Shown here: positions 4,931 through 13,486 of the stretch, in pieces
Numbering within the stretch: the stretch's first letter is position 1
Layout of the letters: every line of letters starts with the position of its first letter
Source: Sphingobacterium thalpophilum
GTDB lineage: Bacteria > Bacteroidota > Bacteroidia > Flavobacteriales > Flavobacteriaceae
Assembly (NCBI GenBank): GCA_943328865.2
Contig: CALQBR020000004.1
Coordinates: forward strand, 1 to 16,920
Direction of reading: 5' to 3'
Length of the DNA: 16,920 nt
Program-made: the position numbers and the translations under genes
Notes under the pieces: generated by a model
Database searches by the model: none
What the model was told of the DNA's origin: nothing
The model's input: the letters and a program-made list of their open reading frames with translations, nothing else

Positions 4931-6439
4931 TTAATTAAATAACTCCTCTTCTATCTGAAAACTGTTTAAAAAATCAACTGTTTTGACAATATCATAATGC
5001 AAGATGCGATCTTCCCTAACAAAAGGCACTTCCTCGCGGTATGATTTCAAAAACAATTCAATAAATTCACTCGAGTGTAACGGTCTTCTAAAAGCGATTG
5101 CTTGAGAAGCATTCATCAATTCGATAGCTAAAATGCGTTCCAGATTATCCATAATACGCAATGCCTTCGTAGCTGCATTTGCTCCCATACTTACATGATC
5201 TTCTTGTCCATTTGAAGAAACAATACTATCAATACTTGCAGGGGTTGCCAACTGCTTATTCTGACTAGCAATACTCGCAGCAGTATATTGTGGAATCATA
5301 AATCCTGAATTCAATCCCGGACTATCTACCAAAAAAGCAGGTAGGTTGCGCAATCCAGAAATCAGTTGGTACGTTCGTCTTTCGGAAATACTCCCTAATT
5401 CCGACAAAGCAATCGCAAGAAAATCCAATGCAATCGCCAAAGGTTGCCCATGGAAATTTCCTCCAGAAATGATTTGGTCACTTTCGATAAAAATATTTGG
5501 ATTATCAGTTACCGAATTTATTTCTGTTTTAAATACTTTTTTTACGTAATCGATCGCATCTTTGGAAGCGCCATGTACTTGTGGCACACAACGAAATGAA
5601 TATGGATCCTGAACATGAATTTTTTTCTGGGTAATAATCTGACTTCCTTCTAAAAATTCCAATACACGATTCGCCGTAACTATTTGGCCTTTGTGAGGAC
5701 GAATAAAATGAATCAACTCGTTAAACGGTTCTTGTCGACCATCAAACCCTTCTAAAGAAATGGTAGCAATTAAATCCGAAAAATAGGAATATTTACAAGC
5801 TTTTATTAAAATATGAATCCCATAAGCACTCATGAATTGTGTTCCATTTAATAAAGCCAATCCTTCTTTGGACTGTAAAACAATGGGAGTCCATCCAAAA
5901 TGATTCAAGACCTCTTTTGCAGTAACTTTATTTCCGTTAAAATACACTTCCCCTTCCCCTAACAGTGGCAAAGACAAATGGGCCAAAGGAGCCAAATCAC
6001 CTGAAGCTCCTAATGACCCTTGTGTGAAAATTACTGGTAAAATATCGTTATTATAAAAATCAATCAATCGCATTACTGTTGCTAATTGCACCCCTGAATG
6101 CCCATAACTTAAAGACTGGATTTTCAAAAGCAGCATTATTTTTACTATCTCATGAGGCACCTCCTCTCCTGTTCCACAGGCATGAGATTTTACCAAATTT
6201 TGTTGTAATTTAGAAAGGTTTTCATTTGAAATAATCACATTGCAAAGTGATCCAAACCCAGTGTTGATTCCATAAATAGGATTATCATGGGATTCCATTT
6301 TTTTATCTAAATATTCCCTACACTTCTGAATATTGACTTGTGCTTCCTCAGATAAAGCCAATTTCTTATGATGGGCAATAATTTCTTGTAAAACATCTAA
6401 AGTAAGTACATCTGTACTGATATAATGGGAATTGTCCAT
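4931..6439 (-). CDS. hutH: Histidine ammonia-lyase (HutH), 502 residues
   Basis: Catalyses non-oxidative deamination of L-histidine to trans-urocanate, the first step of histidine degradation, in the cytoplasm. The Ala145-Ser146-Gly147 triad in GSLGASGDLAPLAH forms the MIO electrophile. Tyr56 in PIYGINTGFG is the catalytic tyrosine. SHACG (85-89) and the QEDHVSMG block near 415 are typical of the histidine branch of the lyase family rather than of phenylalanine or tyrosine lyases. The length matches bacterial HutH (about 500-510). It stands alone here, and hutU, hutI and a formiminotransferase are not in the window. Upstream is a promoter-like TTG-N20-GAATTTTG on the minus strand, with a palindrome lying across the spacer and the -7 region. 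Aromatic ammonia-lyases of pigment pathways belong to the same superfamily, but no pigment genes are nearby. Confidence 0.93.
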   Translation of the reverse strand: MDNSHYISTDVLTLDVLQEIIAHHKKLALSEEAQVNIQKCREYLDKKMESHDNPIYGINTGFGSLCNVIISNENLSKLQQNLVKSHACGTGEEVPHEIVKIMLLLKIQSLSYGHSGVQLATVMRLIDFYNNDILPVIFTQGSLGASGDLAPLAHLSLPLLGEGEVYFNGNKVTAKEVLNHFGWTPIVLQSKEGLALLNGTQFMSAYGIHILIKACKYSYFSDLIATISLEGFDGRQEPFNELIHFIRPHKGQIVTANRVLEFLEGSQIITQKKIHVQDPYSFRCVPQVHGASKDAIDYVKKVFKTEINSVTDNPNIFIESDQIISGGNFHGQPLAIALDFLAIALSELGSISERRTYQLISGLRNLPAFLVDSPGLNSGFMIPQYTAASIASQNKQLATPASIDSIVSSNGQEDHVSMGANAATKALRIMDNLERILAIELMNASQAIAFRRPLHSSEFIELFLKSYREEVPFVREDRILHYDIVKTVDFLNSFQIEEELFN

Positions 6440-6458
6440 ATTTTTTTATTTTGTAAGC

Positions 6459-6489
6459 CAAAATTCCGTAAATAGGAATTAATAAACAA
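6459..6489 (-). promoter_or_regulatory. hutH promoter with overlapping palindromic operator candidate
   Basis: On the minus strand, TTG (6489-6487), 20-nt spacer, GAATTTTG (6466-6459, one mismatch to TAnnTTTG). The inverted repeat AATTCC-N7-GGAATT at 6462-6480 lies across the spacer and -7 region, where a bound repressor would block transcription. The ATG is about 20 nt downstream. Confidence 0.5.
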
Positions 6490-6529
6490 GGGTTGTTAAT
6501 AACATTTAAAATAATAATAAGCTTTAAAA

Positions 6530-6782
6530 AATACTTTGATCAGTATTTCAATTAACACGATAAAAATCACGAAAAATGAAATCATTTGGTTACTGAAAAC
6601 AATTAGAAGGAATTCAATTGAATGTCGATAATGATTGGAATTTCCAAATAGTAAAGGTATACACCATTAATAGTATTCCGATATTTATTCTTATCGATCT
6701 AAATGGCAACATTGTAAGAGCAGATGCAGCAGTAGCTTAGGCAACAAAACGCATTGATTTATTCAATAAATTAAAGCTCTGA
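6530..6782 (+). pseudogene. Decayed thioredoxin-like/TlpA-family gene, C-terminal remnant
   Basis: From 6576 (ATG) one frame reads to TGA at 6780-6782 with internal stops at 6594-6596 (TGA) and 6738-6740 (TAG). The part between them contains KQLEGIQLNVDNDWN, then YTINSIPIFILIDLNGNIV, then RADAA. This is the familiar C-terminal pattern of flavobacterial TlpA-like thioredoxins (xIxGIPRFILIDKxGKIVxADAPRPS). Upstream, frame changes restore SISI, DKNHEK and a W-K-S-F-V-T-E-K-Q-L-like stretch, which is consistent with a TGG to TGA change plus a compensating insertion and deletion. The CxxC active site and N-terminal half are gone. It fills most of the 359-nt gap between hutH and nnrD. No function is expected. 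The family call rests on motif recognition. Confidence 0.65.
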
Positions 6783-6798
6783 ATATCCAAATTACCCC

Positions 6799-7659
6799 CT
6801 AATGTTCTATTGATTCCATTATATGTAAATAGGACTTACCAATTGTTTCAATAATATCGGAGGCTATAAATGACTGATAACTCATTATTGGAGCGGCAAT
6901 ATCTGCCGTTAAGCCATGTAAGTAAACCCCTAAAATAGCAGCATCAATAGGATTATAGGATTGCGCTAAAAGACTCGTGATAATTCCTGTTAACACATCA
7001 CCGCTGCCGGCAGTGGCTAATGCTTGATTTCCTGTAGTATTTTCAAAAACAGTCGCGCCATGAACAATTAAAGAGGGTGCTCCTTTAATTATAATAATCA
7101 AATTATAAGTCATTGACAATTCCTTTACTTTTTCAAACTGTTCTACTTCTGAATCCCACTTGCCAATCAATCGCTCGAGTTCTTTTAAATGAGGCGTCAA
7201 AATTGCATTTTTAGGCAGTAACGACAACCATTCGATGTTTTGAGAAAGAATATTTAAACCATCAGCATCTATCACTAAAGGCAACGTATTGGTTTTTAAA
7301 AAATTAAAAAAAGCCTGTTGGGTATCTGAATGTTGCCCCATCCCCATTCCAATACCGATGGCTTGTATTTTTAAGTCTGATTTTATAAATGTAAGGTGTT
7401 CCTGATAATCATCAGTAACAACCATAACTTCTGAAATTCCTATTTGCATAATTTCATAACCACACTTAGGAATAAAAGCTGTGACTAAACCGCAACCCGA
7501 TTTCATACAAGCTTTGGAAGCCAAAACCACTGATCCCATTTTTCCGTAACTTCCCCCAACTATCAAGGCATGACCTTGAATTCCTTTATGGGTATATCGA
7601 TCCATAGGCCTAAACCTCATTCTGATTTCGTTTGTATCAATTGGATAATGCGTACTCAT
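6799..7659 (-). CDS. nnrD: ADP-dependent (S)-NAD(P)H-hydrate dehydratase (NnrD, YjeF C-terminal domain), 286 residues
   Basis: Repairs hydrated NADH/NADPH using ADP as phosphate donor. Ribokinase-like fold: glycine-rich [15 protein letters not shown] (29-43), DADGLNIL (131-138), [11 protein letters not shown] (154-164), [11 protein letters not shown] (189-199), and the catalytic-site motif [12 protein letters not shown] (215-226, Asp221). The longer frame starting at TTG 7719 is not used. That TTG is better read as the -33 element of the promoter, and the ATG at 7659 gives the usual N-terminus before the domain. In many bacteria this domain is fused to the NAD(P)HX epimerase (YjeF N-terminal). 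Here it is alone, so the epimerase must be encoded elsewhere if present. It lies between a decayed gene and divergent gcvT. Confidence 0.9.
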   Translation of the reverse strand: MSTHYPIDTNEIRMRFRPMDRYTHKGIQGHALIVGGSYGKMGSVVLASKACMKSGCGLVTAFIPKCGYEIMQIGISEVMVVTDDYQEHLTFIKSDLKIQAIGIGMGMGQHSDTQQAFFNFLKTNTLPLVIDADGLNILSQNIEWLSLLPKNAILTPHLKELERLIGKWDSEVEQFEKVKELSMTYNLIIIIKGAPSLIVHGATVFENTTGNQALATAGSGDVLTGIITSLLAQSYNPIDAAILGVYLHGLTADIAAPIMSYQSFIASDIIETIGKSYLHIMESIEH

Positions 7660-7691
7660 AAAAATCGTGATTTTATCTAATCTAAATTTAC

Positions 7692-7719
7692 GAAATATAG
7701 AGAGAATAGAACCTTTCAA
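7692..7719 (-). promoter_or_regulatory. Promoter of nnrD
   Basis: On the minus strand, TTG (7719-7717), 17-nt spacer, TATATTTC (7699-7692), one mismatch to TAnnTTTG. The start site would fall downstream of the TTG, which excludes the longer TTG-started frame and supports the ATG at 7659. Confidence 0.55.
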
Positions 7720-7802
7720 AAAGGTAATTTTTCAATTAAAATTAAAACTGAAAGCCATTTCAAAGCACTGAAAAAACAGATGAAATTTGGAACTGCTCCC
7801 CT

Positions 7803-7833
7803 TTGCAACTCCATAAAAAAATCAATACATTAG
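7803..7833 (+). promoter_or_regulatory. Promoter of gcvT
   Basis: TTG (7803-7805), 20-nt spacer, TACATTAG (7826-7833), one mismatch to TAnnTTTG, 28 nt before the ATG. Confidence 0.5.
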
Positions 7834-7861
7834 CGGCTTTAAATTTACATACAACACAAAA

Positions 7862-8944
7862 ATGAAAAATACAGCATTAACAAACGTTCACAAAAGTTTA
7901 GGAGCTAAAATGGTTCCATTTGCAGGATACAATATGCCTGTTTTATATGAAGGAGTTAACATTGAGCATGAAGTAGTTCGTAACGGTGTGGGGGTGTTTG
8001 ACGTCTCTCATATGGGAGAATTCTTCTTAAAAGGAGAAAATGCTTTGGCTTTGATTCAAAAAGTAACCTCAAATGACGCTTCTAAATTAGTAGATGGAAA
8101 AGCACAATATTCTTGTTTGCCAAATGCTGAAGGTGGAATCGTTGATGATTTAATCGTTTATAAAATGGCTGACAACCATTATATGTTAGTGGTTAATGCG
8201 TCAAACATTGAAAAAGATTGGAACTGGATTTCAAGCCACAATGATTTGGGTGTAGAAATGGAAAATCAATCAGATGCCTATTCCTTATTAGCAATACAAG
8301 GTCCAAAAGCTGCCGAAGCCATGCAATCATTGACTTCAATTGATTTGGTTAACATGCCGTATTATAGTTTTCAAATTGGTGATTTTGCCGGTGTGAAAGA
8401 GGTTATTGTTTCTGCTACAGGTTATACGGGTTCTGGAGGTTTTGAAATTTATTTCAAAAATGAAGATGCCGAGTTAATTTGGAATAAAGTTTTTGAAGCC
8501 GGAGCTTCTTTCGGAATTAAGCCAATCGGTTTAGCTGCTCGCGATACTTTGCGTTTAGAAATGGGATTCTGTCTTTACGGTAATGACATCAACGACAATA
8601 CTTCTCCATTAGAAGCTGGTTTAGGATGGATTACTAAATTTGATAAGGAATTTACGAATTCAGAAAACTTAAAAAAACAAAAAGAAGCAGGTGTTACTAA
8701 GAAATTAGTCGCATTCGAAATGCTGGATCGTGCCATTCCTCGTCATGATTACGAAATTGTTGATCAAGACGGAAACAATATCGGAATGGTAACTTCTGGA
8801 ACCATGTCACCTTCTATGAATGTAGGGATCGGATTGGGTTATGTACCTACTTCTTTTTCAACTGTTGACAGTGGTATTTTTATCCGAATTAGAAAAAATG
8901 ATGTACCTGCAAAAGTGGTAAAGTTACCATTTTACAAAAAATAA
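7862..8944 (+). CDS. gcvT: Glycine cleavage system aminomethyltransferase (T-protein, GcvT), 360 residues
   Basis: Transfers the methylene group from aminomethyl-lipoyl H-protein to tetrahydrofolate and releases ammonia. It is part of the glycine cleavage complex. The N-terminus carries the family pattern [14 protein letters not shown] (18-31) and [13 protein letters not shown] (42-54). The folate-site acidic pair is in [10 protein letters not shown] (91-100, Asp95/Asp96). The middle has the [11 protein letters not shown] block (about 194-204) and [11 protein letters not shown]. The C-terminal barrel ends with [22 protein letters not shown]. The length is typical for bacterial T-proteins. gcvH and gcvP are not in the window, which is common in flavobacteria. 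The start follows a promoter-like element with no Shine-Dalgarno sequence. The next gene (YebC) has its own promoter after a 71-nt gap. Confidence 0.95.
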   Translation: MKNTALTNVHKSLGAKMVPFAGYNMPVLYEGVNIEHEVVRNGVGVFDVSHMGEFFLKGENALALIQKVTSNDASKLVDGKAQYSCLPNAEGGIVDDLIVYKMADNHYMLVVNASNIEKDWNWISSHNDLGVEMENQSDAYSLLAIQGPKAAEAMQSLTSIDLVNMPYYSFQIGDFAGVKEVIVSATGYTGSGGFEIYFKNEDAELIWNKVFEAGASFGIKPIGLAARDTLRLEMGFCLYGNDINDNTSPLEAGLGWITKFDKEFTNSENLKKQKEAGVTKKLVAFEMLDRAIPRHDYEIVDQDGNNIGMVTSGTMSPSMNVGIGLGYVPTSFSTVDSGIFIRIRKNDVPAKVVKLPFYKK

Positions 8945-8973
8945 TAGTGTTTTAAAAAAACGTAAAATAATTT

Positions 8974-8981
8974 TAAATTTG
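8974..8981 (+). promoter_or_regulatory. -7 element before the yebC-family gene
   Basis: TAAATTTG is an exact match to the Bacteroidetes -7 consensus, 34 nt before the ATG. No TTG is found at the -33 spacing (TTT instead). It suggests transcription independent of gcvT. Confidence 0.5.
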
Positions 8982-9015
8982 TCCCGATTTTGTCGGAATT
9001 AAAATAAACTTAGAA

Positions 9016-9726
9016 ATGGGAAGAGCGTTCGAATTTAGAAAAGGTAGAAAAATGAAACGTTGGTCAGCAATGGCTAAAGCCTTTACCAGAATTGGTAAAG
9101 ACATTGTAATGGCGGTAAAAGAAGGCGGGCCAAATCCAGAAGCCAATTCTAGATTAAGAGCCGTTATTCAAAATTCAAAGGCAGTGAATATGCCTAAAGA
9201 AAATGTAGAACGCGCCATTAAAAAAGCTACTGATAAGGATACTGCTAATTACAAAGAAGTTTTGTTTGAAGGGTATGCGCCTCATGGCATTGCCATTCTT
9301 GTTGAAACAGCTACTGACAACAATAACAGAACTGTGGCGAACATTAGAAGTTATTTTAATAAATGTAACGGAACTATGGGTACTCAAGGTTCTGTAGAAT
9401 TTATGTTTGATCATACCTGTAACTTTAGAATCCCCGCCAATGGGATTGATCCAGAAGAATTAGAATTGGAACTAATTGATTTTGGTGCTGAAGAAGTTTT
9501 TGAAGACGAAGATGGCATTTTAATCTACGCCCCTTTTGGAAGTTTTGGAACCATTCAAAAAGAATTAGAAAATCGAAGTATAGAGATCCTTTCTTCTGGT
9601 TTTGAAAGAATTCCACAAATTACCAAAAAACTAACCGAAGCTGAAGTTGCAGATGTTGAAAAATTAATTGAGAAAATAGAAGAAGATGATGACGTAATGA
9701 ACGTCTATCATACCATGGAAGAGTAA
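9016..9726 (+). CDS. yebC: YebC/PmpR family DNA-binding regulator, 236 residues
   Basis: Member of the widely conserved YebC/PmpR/TACO1 family. Members act as DNA-binding regulators, and some relieve ribosome stalling on proline stretches. Family hallmarks are GRAFEFRKGRKMKRWSAMAKAFTRIGKDI (about 2-30), then GGPNPEANSRLRAVIQNSKAVNMPKENVERAI. These are followed by the central YEGYAP-like GYAPHGIAILVE and TDNNNRTVANIRSYF, then GSVEFMF. The C-terminus is very acidic (KIEEDDDVMNVYHTMEE). The length (236) is normal. It is followed by a terminator shared with the convergent PLP-enzyme gene. Confidence 0.92.
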   Translation: MGRAFEFRKGRKMKRWSAMAKAFTRIGKDIVMAVKEGGPNPEANSRLRAVIQNSKAVNMPKENVERAIKKATDKDTANYKEVLFEGYAPHGIAILVETATDNNNRTVANIRSYFNKCNGTMGTQGSVEFMFDHTCNFRIPANGIDPEELELELIDFGAEEVFEDEDGILIYAPFGSFGTIQKELENRSIEILSSGFERIPQITKKLTEAEVADVEKLIEKIEEDDDVMNVYHTMEE

Positions 9727-9750
9727 TCAGCACTCTTTTATAATCACAAA

Positions 9751-9774
9751 AAACTCCAGATTACTCTGGAGTTT
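9751..9774. terminator. Bidirectional terminator between the yebC-family gene and the cysteine-synthase-family gene
   Basis: 10-bp stem AAACTCCAGA/TCTGGAGTTT with loop TTAC. A T run follows on the plus strand and an A-rich flank (T run on minus) on the other side. Confidence 0.9.
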
Positions 9775-9801
9775 TTTTTATTGCATTAAAAATAGTATCG
9801 A

Positions 9802-10842
9802 TTATTGTATAAATTCAATTCTCTGAACTTCTTCGGCATTAACTGTATCAAAAAAACCTTGTTCATTCATCCAATCATCACTAAAAACTTTACTCATATA
9901 ACGCGAACCGTGATCTGGAAAAATGGCCACTACGTTACTATTTTTGTCAAACTCCCCATCCTCAGCATATTGCTTAATCGCTTGAAGTGCCGCACCTGAA
10001 GTGTATCCTACAAATAATCCTTCTCTTTTAGCCAGTTCGCGAGCTGCATGAGCACTTTGTTCATCAGATACTTTGGTAAACTGATCTATTAAATCAAAAT
10101 CAGTCGCTGTTGGAATCAAGTTTTTTCCTAAACCCTCAATGCGGTAAGGATAAATTTCATCATTATCAAACTCTTTGGTTTCGTGGTATTTCTTTAACAC
10201 TGATCCAAATGCATCAACGCCTAAAATTCTAATATTTGGATTTTTTTCTTTTAAAAATTTGGCTGTTCCAGAAATAGTTCCTCCTGTTCCACTACAACAA
10301 ACCAGGTGGGTAATTTTACCTGAAGTCTGTTCCCAAATTTCTGGACCCGTTGATCTATAATGGGCCTCAATATTTAAATCATTAAAATATTGGTTAATAT
10401 AAACCGACCCTTTAGTTTCTTTGTGCAAACGTTTGGCTACATTGTAGTAGGAACGCTCATCATCAGCAGCAACATGTGCTGGGCAAACATATACTTTAGC
10501 CCCCATACAACGCAACATGTCAATTTTGTCTTTTGAAGATTTAGAACTAACGGCTAAAATACATTGATACCCTTTTATAATACTAACCATTGCCAAACTA
10601 AAGCCGGTATTTCCAGAAGTCGTTTCAATAATCGTGTCTCCAGGAGTAATAATACCTCTTCGCTCCGCTTCTTCTATGATATATAATGCAATTCTGTCTT
10701 TAGAAGAATGTCCAGGATTAAAAGCTTCTACCTTCGCGTAAAAATTTCCTTTTAAATCTTCTGTAACTTTGTTTAGCTTAATAAGTGGTGTATTTCCTAT
10801 TAGCTCCAAGACACTATTATATGTTTTTATTTCTTCTTTCAT
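9802..10842 (-). CDS. PLP-dependent cysteine synthase family enzyme, 346 residues
   Basis: Fold-type II PLP enzyme of the cysteine synthase/cystathionine beta-synthase family. The PLP lysine is Lys48 in [11 protein letters not shown]. The substrate loop is [11 protein letters not shown] (74-84), and the phosphate-binding loop is [13 protein letters not shown] (183-195). Typical O-acetylserine sulfhydrylases read NPGGSVKDR. The His-Ser-Ser version here differs, so the exact substrate (O-acetylserine, serine or another) cannot be fixed. The protein ends without CBS domains and is somewhat longer than CysK (about 310-325). Downstream of ptrB on the same strand with a 77-nt gap that contains an exact TAAATTTG, so it probably has its own promoter. 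No cysE or sulfate genes are near. Confidence 0.85.
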   Translation of the reverse strand: MKEEIKTYNSVLELIGNTPLIKLNKVTEDLKGNFYAKVEAFNPGHSSKDRIALYIIEEAERRGIITPGDTIIETTSGNTGFSLAMVSIIKGYQCILAVSSKSSKDKIDMLRCMGAKVYVCPAHVAADDERSYYNVAKRLHKETKGSVYINQYFNDLNIEAHYRSTGPEIWEQTSGKITHLVCCSGTGGTISGTAKFLKEKNPNIRILGVDAFGSVLKKYHETKEFDNDEIYPYRIEGLGKNLIPTATDFDLIDQFTKVSDEQSAHAARELAKREGLFVGYTSGAALQAIKQYAEDGEFDKNSNVVAIFPDHGSRYMSKVFSDDWMNEQGFFDTVNAEEVQRIEFIQ

Positions 10843-10895
10843 AAAAAAAATAGTTAGTCGAGGTAAAATTATTATTTTAAAACCTCAAGTACTTA

Positions 10896-10903
10896 CAAAT
10901 TTA
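10896..10903 (-). promoter_or_regulatory. -7 element of the cysteine-synthase-family gene, beside a palindrome
   Basis: TAAATTTG on the minus strand, exact consensus. Its upstream end overlaps TAAGAAAA-A-TTTTCTTA (10902-10918), a perfect 17-nt inverted repeat that ends just before the ptrB stop codon. The repeat may be an operator or a weak ptrB hairpin. No TTG is found at the -33 position. Confidence 0.45.
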
Positions 10904-10919
10904 AGAAAAATTTTCTTAT

Positions 10920-12980
10920 TTATTTTTTAATTCCTTCTAAATCTAATAAAAAACTAAATTCCTTAGCCAATTCTTTTAAAGCCTCAAATCTTCCCGAAGC
11001 ACCACCATGTCCTGCATCCATATTAGTATCTAAAAGTAATAGATTTTTATCGGTTTTTAATGCTCTTAACTTCGCAACCCATTTCGCTGGCTCCCAATAT
11101 TGAACTTGAGAATCATGCAATCCCGTGGACACATACATATTGGGATAATCTTGAGCCATCACATTGTCATAAGGGGAATAAGACTTCATATAGTCATAAT
11201 ATTTTTTAATATTTGGGTTTCCCCATTCATCATACTCTCCCGTTGTTAGAGGAATCGTATCATCTAACATTGTGGTAATTACATCTACAAAAGGTACTTG
11301 TGCAATGACGCCATGGTATAATTCCGGAGCCATATTGATTACCGCTCCCATTAACAATCCGCCTGCTGAACCGCCTTCGGCATATAAATGTTGCGGCGAG
11401 GTATATTTTTGGTCTATTAGAAATCGGGAGCAATCAATAAAATCAGTAAATGTATTTTTCTTTTTTAATAATTTCCCTTCCTCATACCATTGTCTTCCTA
11501 AGTCTTCACCGCCACGAATATGCGCAATTGCATAAACAAAACCCCTATCCAGAAGGGTCAATCGCGTTGAAGAAAAATGAGGATCCATAGATGCGCCATA
11601 AGACCCATAAGCATAGAGTAATAAAGGATTGTTACCCTCTTTTTTCAATCCTTTGCGATACACCATCGAAATAGGTACTTTTGTTCCATCGGTTGCGCAA
11701 GCCCAAACCCGCTCTTCGGTGTAGTTGATTTTGTCAAATTTCCCACCAAGAACCACTTGTTCTTTTTTGATTTCTTTTTCTTTGGTTTTCATATTGAAAT
11801 CAATAACCGAAGCAGGCGTTGTCATTGACTGGAATCCATAACGCAAAATATCAGTCTCAAAATCTACATTCGTAGTCGTGTAAGCCGTATAGGTTTCGCT
11901 ATCAAAAGGCAAGTAATAAGCGTCTTCACCATTCCAAGGCATAATGCGAATTCTATTCAGCCCATTACTGCGTTCAGAAACGACTAAAAAATCTTTAAAA
12001 ATATCAATATCTTCCAATAAAACATCCTCGCGATGGGCAATAATATCTTCCCAATTCTCTTTTGAAGTCGCTGATTCAGGGGTTTTCATCAATTTGAAAT
12101 TCGTAGACTTGTCTTTGTTGGTTAATATATAAAAGTGATCTCCAAAATGAGAAATATTATATTCTAATCCTCTGACTCTTTTCTGAAAAACTTTGAATTT
12201 GCCATCTGGATTATCCGACAATAACGTTCTAAACTCAGTTGTTAAGGTACTAGAGGAACTAATTACAATGTATTTTTTTGATTTCTCTTTGGTAACATCT
12301 ACATTAAAAGTATCGTCTTTTTCATGAAAAACCAACACATCTTGTTCGGAATTCGTTCCTAATTTATGTTTAAAAACTTTATCTGAACGAAGCGTTATTT
12401 TATCTTGTCGGGTATAAAAAATGGTTTGGTTATCATTTGCCCAAGTCCCTCCGCCTGAAGTGTTTTCAATGGTATCTTTAAGGATTTCTCCCGTAACTAA
12501 ATTTTTGACTTTAAGGGTATAAATTCTTCTTCCTATAGTATCTACTGCAAAAGTAGCAAACTTATTATCTGGACTGACGCTCAATCCTCCTAATTGAAAA
12601 AAAGTATGCCCTTTAGATAATTCATTACAATCAAACATAATTTCTTCATTGGCCGCGAGCGTTGCTTTTTTTCGGGAATAAATAGGATAATCCTTACCAG
12701 TCTCAAAACGAGAAATATAATAATATCCGTTATAAAAATAGGGAACCGATTCGTCGTCTTCCTTAATTCTGCTCTTCATTTCCTCAAACAATTCGCCTTG
12801 TAATGCTTGGGTATGGGCGGTCATTTCTTGGTAATACGCATTCTCCTGATTTAGATAATCAATCACTTCTGGATTCTCTCTATCATTTAACCAAAAATAA
12901 TTATCGGTTCTGATGTCACTTAATTTTTCTAATACTTTAGGAACAATTTTAGGAACCGGTGGTTGTATTTTTGCTGTCAT
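10920..12980 (-). CDS. ptrB: Oligopeptidase B (S9A family serine peptidase), 686 residues
   Basis: Cleaves short peptides, typically after basic residues. There is no signal peptide, so probably cytoplasmic. Two-part architecture: an N-terminal segment and seven-bladed propeller (about 70-420), then an alpha/beta hydrolase domain. Catalytic triad: Ser538 in EGGSAGGLLMG, Asp623 in TGLHDSQV, His658 in DAGHGG. Further signatures are LLLYAYGSYGASMDP (453-467), AHIRGGEDLGRQWYEEGK (486-503) and the TTGEYDEWGNPN block (579-590) characteristic of oligopeptidase B as opposed to prolyl oligopeptidase. The length equals that of the classical enzyme. Upstream is an excellent consensus promoter in the 137-nt gap shared divergently with ybaB. 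Confidence 0.95.
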   Translation of the reverse strand: MTAKIQPPVPKIVPKVLEKLSDIRTDNYFWLNDRENPEVIDYLNQENAYYQEMTAHTQALQGELFEEMKSRIKEDDESVPYFYNGYYYISRFETGKDYPIYSRKKATLAANEEIMFDCNELSKGHTFFQLGGLSVSPDNKFATFAVDTIGRRIYTLKVKNLVTGEILKDTIENTSGGGTWANDNQTIFYTRQDKITLRSDKVFKHKLGTNSEQDVLVFHEKDDTFNVDVTKEKSKKYIVISSSSTLTTEFRTLLSDNPDGKFKVFQKRVRGLEYNISHFGDHFYILTNKDKSTNFKLMKTPESATSKENWEDIIAHREDVLLEDIDIFKDFLVVSERSNGLNRIRIMPWNGEDAYYLPFDSETYTAYTTTNVDFETDILRYGFQSMTTPASVIDFNMKTKEKEIKKEQVVLGGKFDKINYTEERVWACATDGTKVPISMVYRKGLKKEGNNPLLLYAYGSYGASMDPHFSSTRLTLLDRGFVYAIAHIRGGEDLGRQWYEEGKLLKKKNTFTDFIDCSRFLIDQKYTSPQHLYAEGGSAGGLLMGAVINMAPELYHGVIAQVPFVDVITTMLDDTIPLTTGEYDEWGNPNIKKYYDYMKSYSPYDNVMAQDYPNMYVSTGLHDSQVQYWEPAKWVAKLRALKTDKNLLLLDTNMDAGHGGASGRFEALKELAKEFSFLLDLEGIKK

Positions 12981-13010
12981 TTATGGATGAATTTATAAGG
13001 AATGAATTTA

Positions 13011-13039
13011 CAAAAATAACACAATGCCAACCAATACAA
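13011..13039 (-). promoter_or_regulatory. Promoter of ptrB
   Basis: On the minus strand, TTG (13039-13037), 18-nt spacer, TATTTTTG (13018-13011). It matches the Bacteroidetes consensus exactly, 30 nt before the ATG. It is the best promoter in the window. Confidence 0.7.
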
Positions 13040-13085
13040 CTGTTTTTAAATATATTTCTTAGTAGTTTTTACAGACGTAATTTTG

Positions 13086-13093
13086 TAAATTTG
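13086..13093 (+). promoter_or_regulatory. -7 element of ybaB
   Basis: TAAATTTG, exact -7 consensus, 24 nt before the ATG. The -33 region has TTT rather than TTG. Confidence 0.5.
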
Positions 13094-13117
13094 TGATTCA
13101 ATTAAAAAAAACTAATT

Positions 13118-13438
13118 ATGGATTTAATGGGAATGATGGGTAAACTTAGAGAAACCCAACAAAAAATAGAAGATACAAAGAAAAGGTTAGATACTGTTTT
13201 AATAGACGAAAAAAGCAGTGATGGGTTACTAAAAGTAACCGTAACGGCCAACAATAAAATAAAGTCAATTGCCATCGACGATTCTTTATTGGAAGACAAA
13301 GACCAATTGGAGGATTACTTGATTTTGGTCATCAACAAAGCCATTGAAAAAGCAACTGCTGTAAACCAAGGCGAACTAGATGCAGTTACCAAAATGGATA
13401 TGCCAATGATTCCAGGGATGGAAGATATGTTTAAATAG
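13118..13438 (+). CDS. ybaB: YbaB/EbfC family nucleoid-associated protein, 106 residues
   Basis: Small dimeric DNA-binding protein of the nucleoid. It begins [24 protein letters not shown], which is the Met-rich start and coiled-coil helix typical of the family. It continues with the beta-sheet region ([20 protein letters not shown], about 36-55) and a long second helix ([17 protein letters not shown]), and ends with a Met/Pro-rich tail ([12 protein letters not shown]) close to the usual GMPGxxxxF ending. The length is typical. In many bacteria it is linked to dnaX and recR, but here it sits alone between divergent ptrB and convergent ltaE, with a strong terminator behind it. Confidence 0.92.
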   Translation: MDLMGMMGKLRETQQKIEDTKKRLDTVLIDEKSSDGLLKVTVTANNKIKSIAIDDSLLEDKDQLEDYLILVINKAIEKATAVNQGELDAVTKMDMPMIPGMEDMFK

Positions 13439-13447
13439 ATAAAACTA

Positions 13448-13482
13448 AAAACCCTTTCATTTTCTTACAATGAAAGGGTTTT
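13448..13482. terminator. Bidirectional terminator between ybaB and ltaE
   Basis: Perfect 14-bp stem AAAACCCTTTCATT/AATGAAAGGGTTTT with a 7-nt loop, between convergent genes. T-rich flanks lie on both strands. Confidence 0.92.
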
Positions 13483-13486
13483 GTTT

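Noticed and set aside
7660..7719. Longer nnrD frame starting at TTG 7719
   Set aside because: The TTG is the likely -33 element of a TTG-N17-TATATTTC promoter. The extra 20 residues do not belong to the domain, and ATG 7659 follows the promoter.
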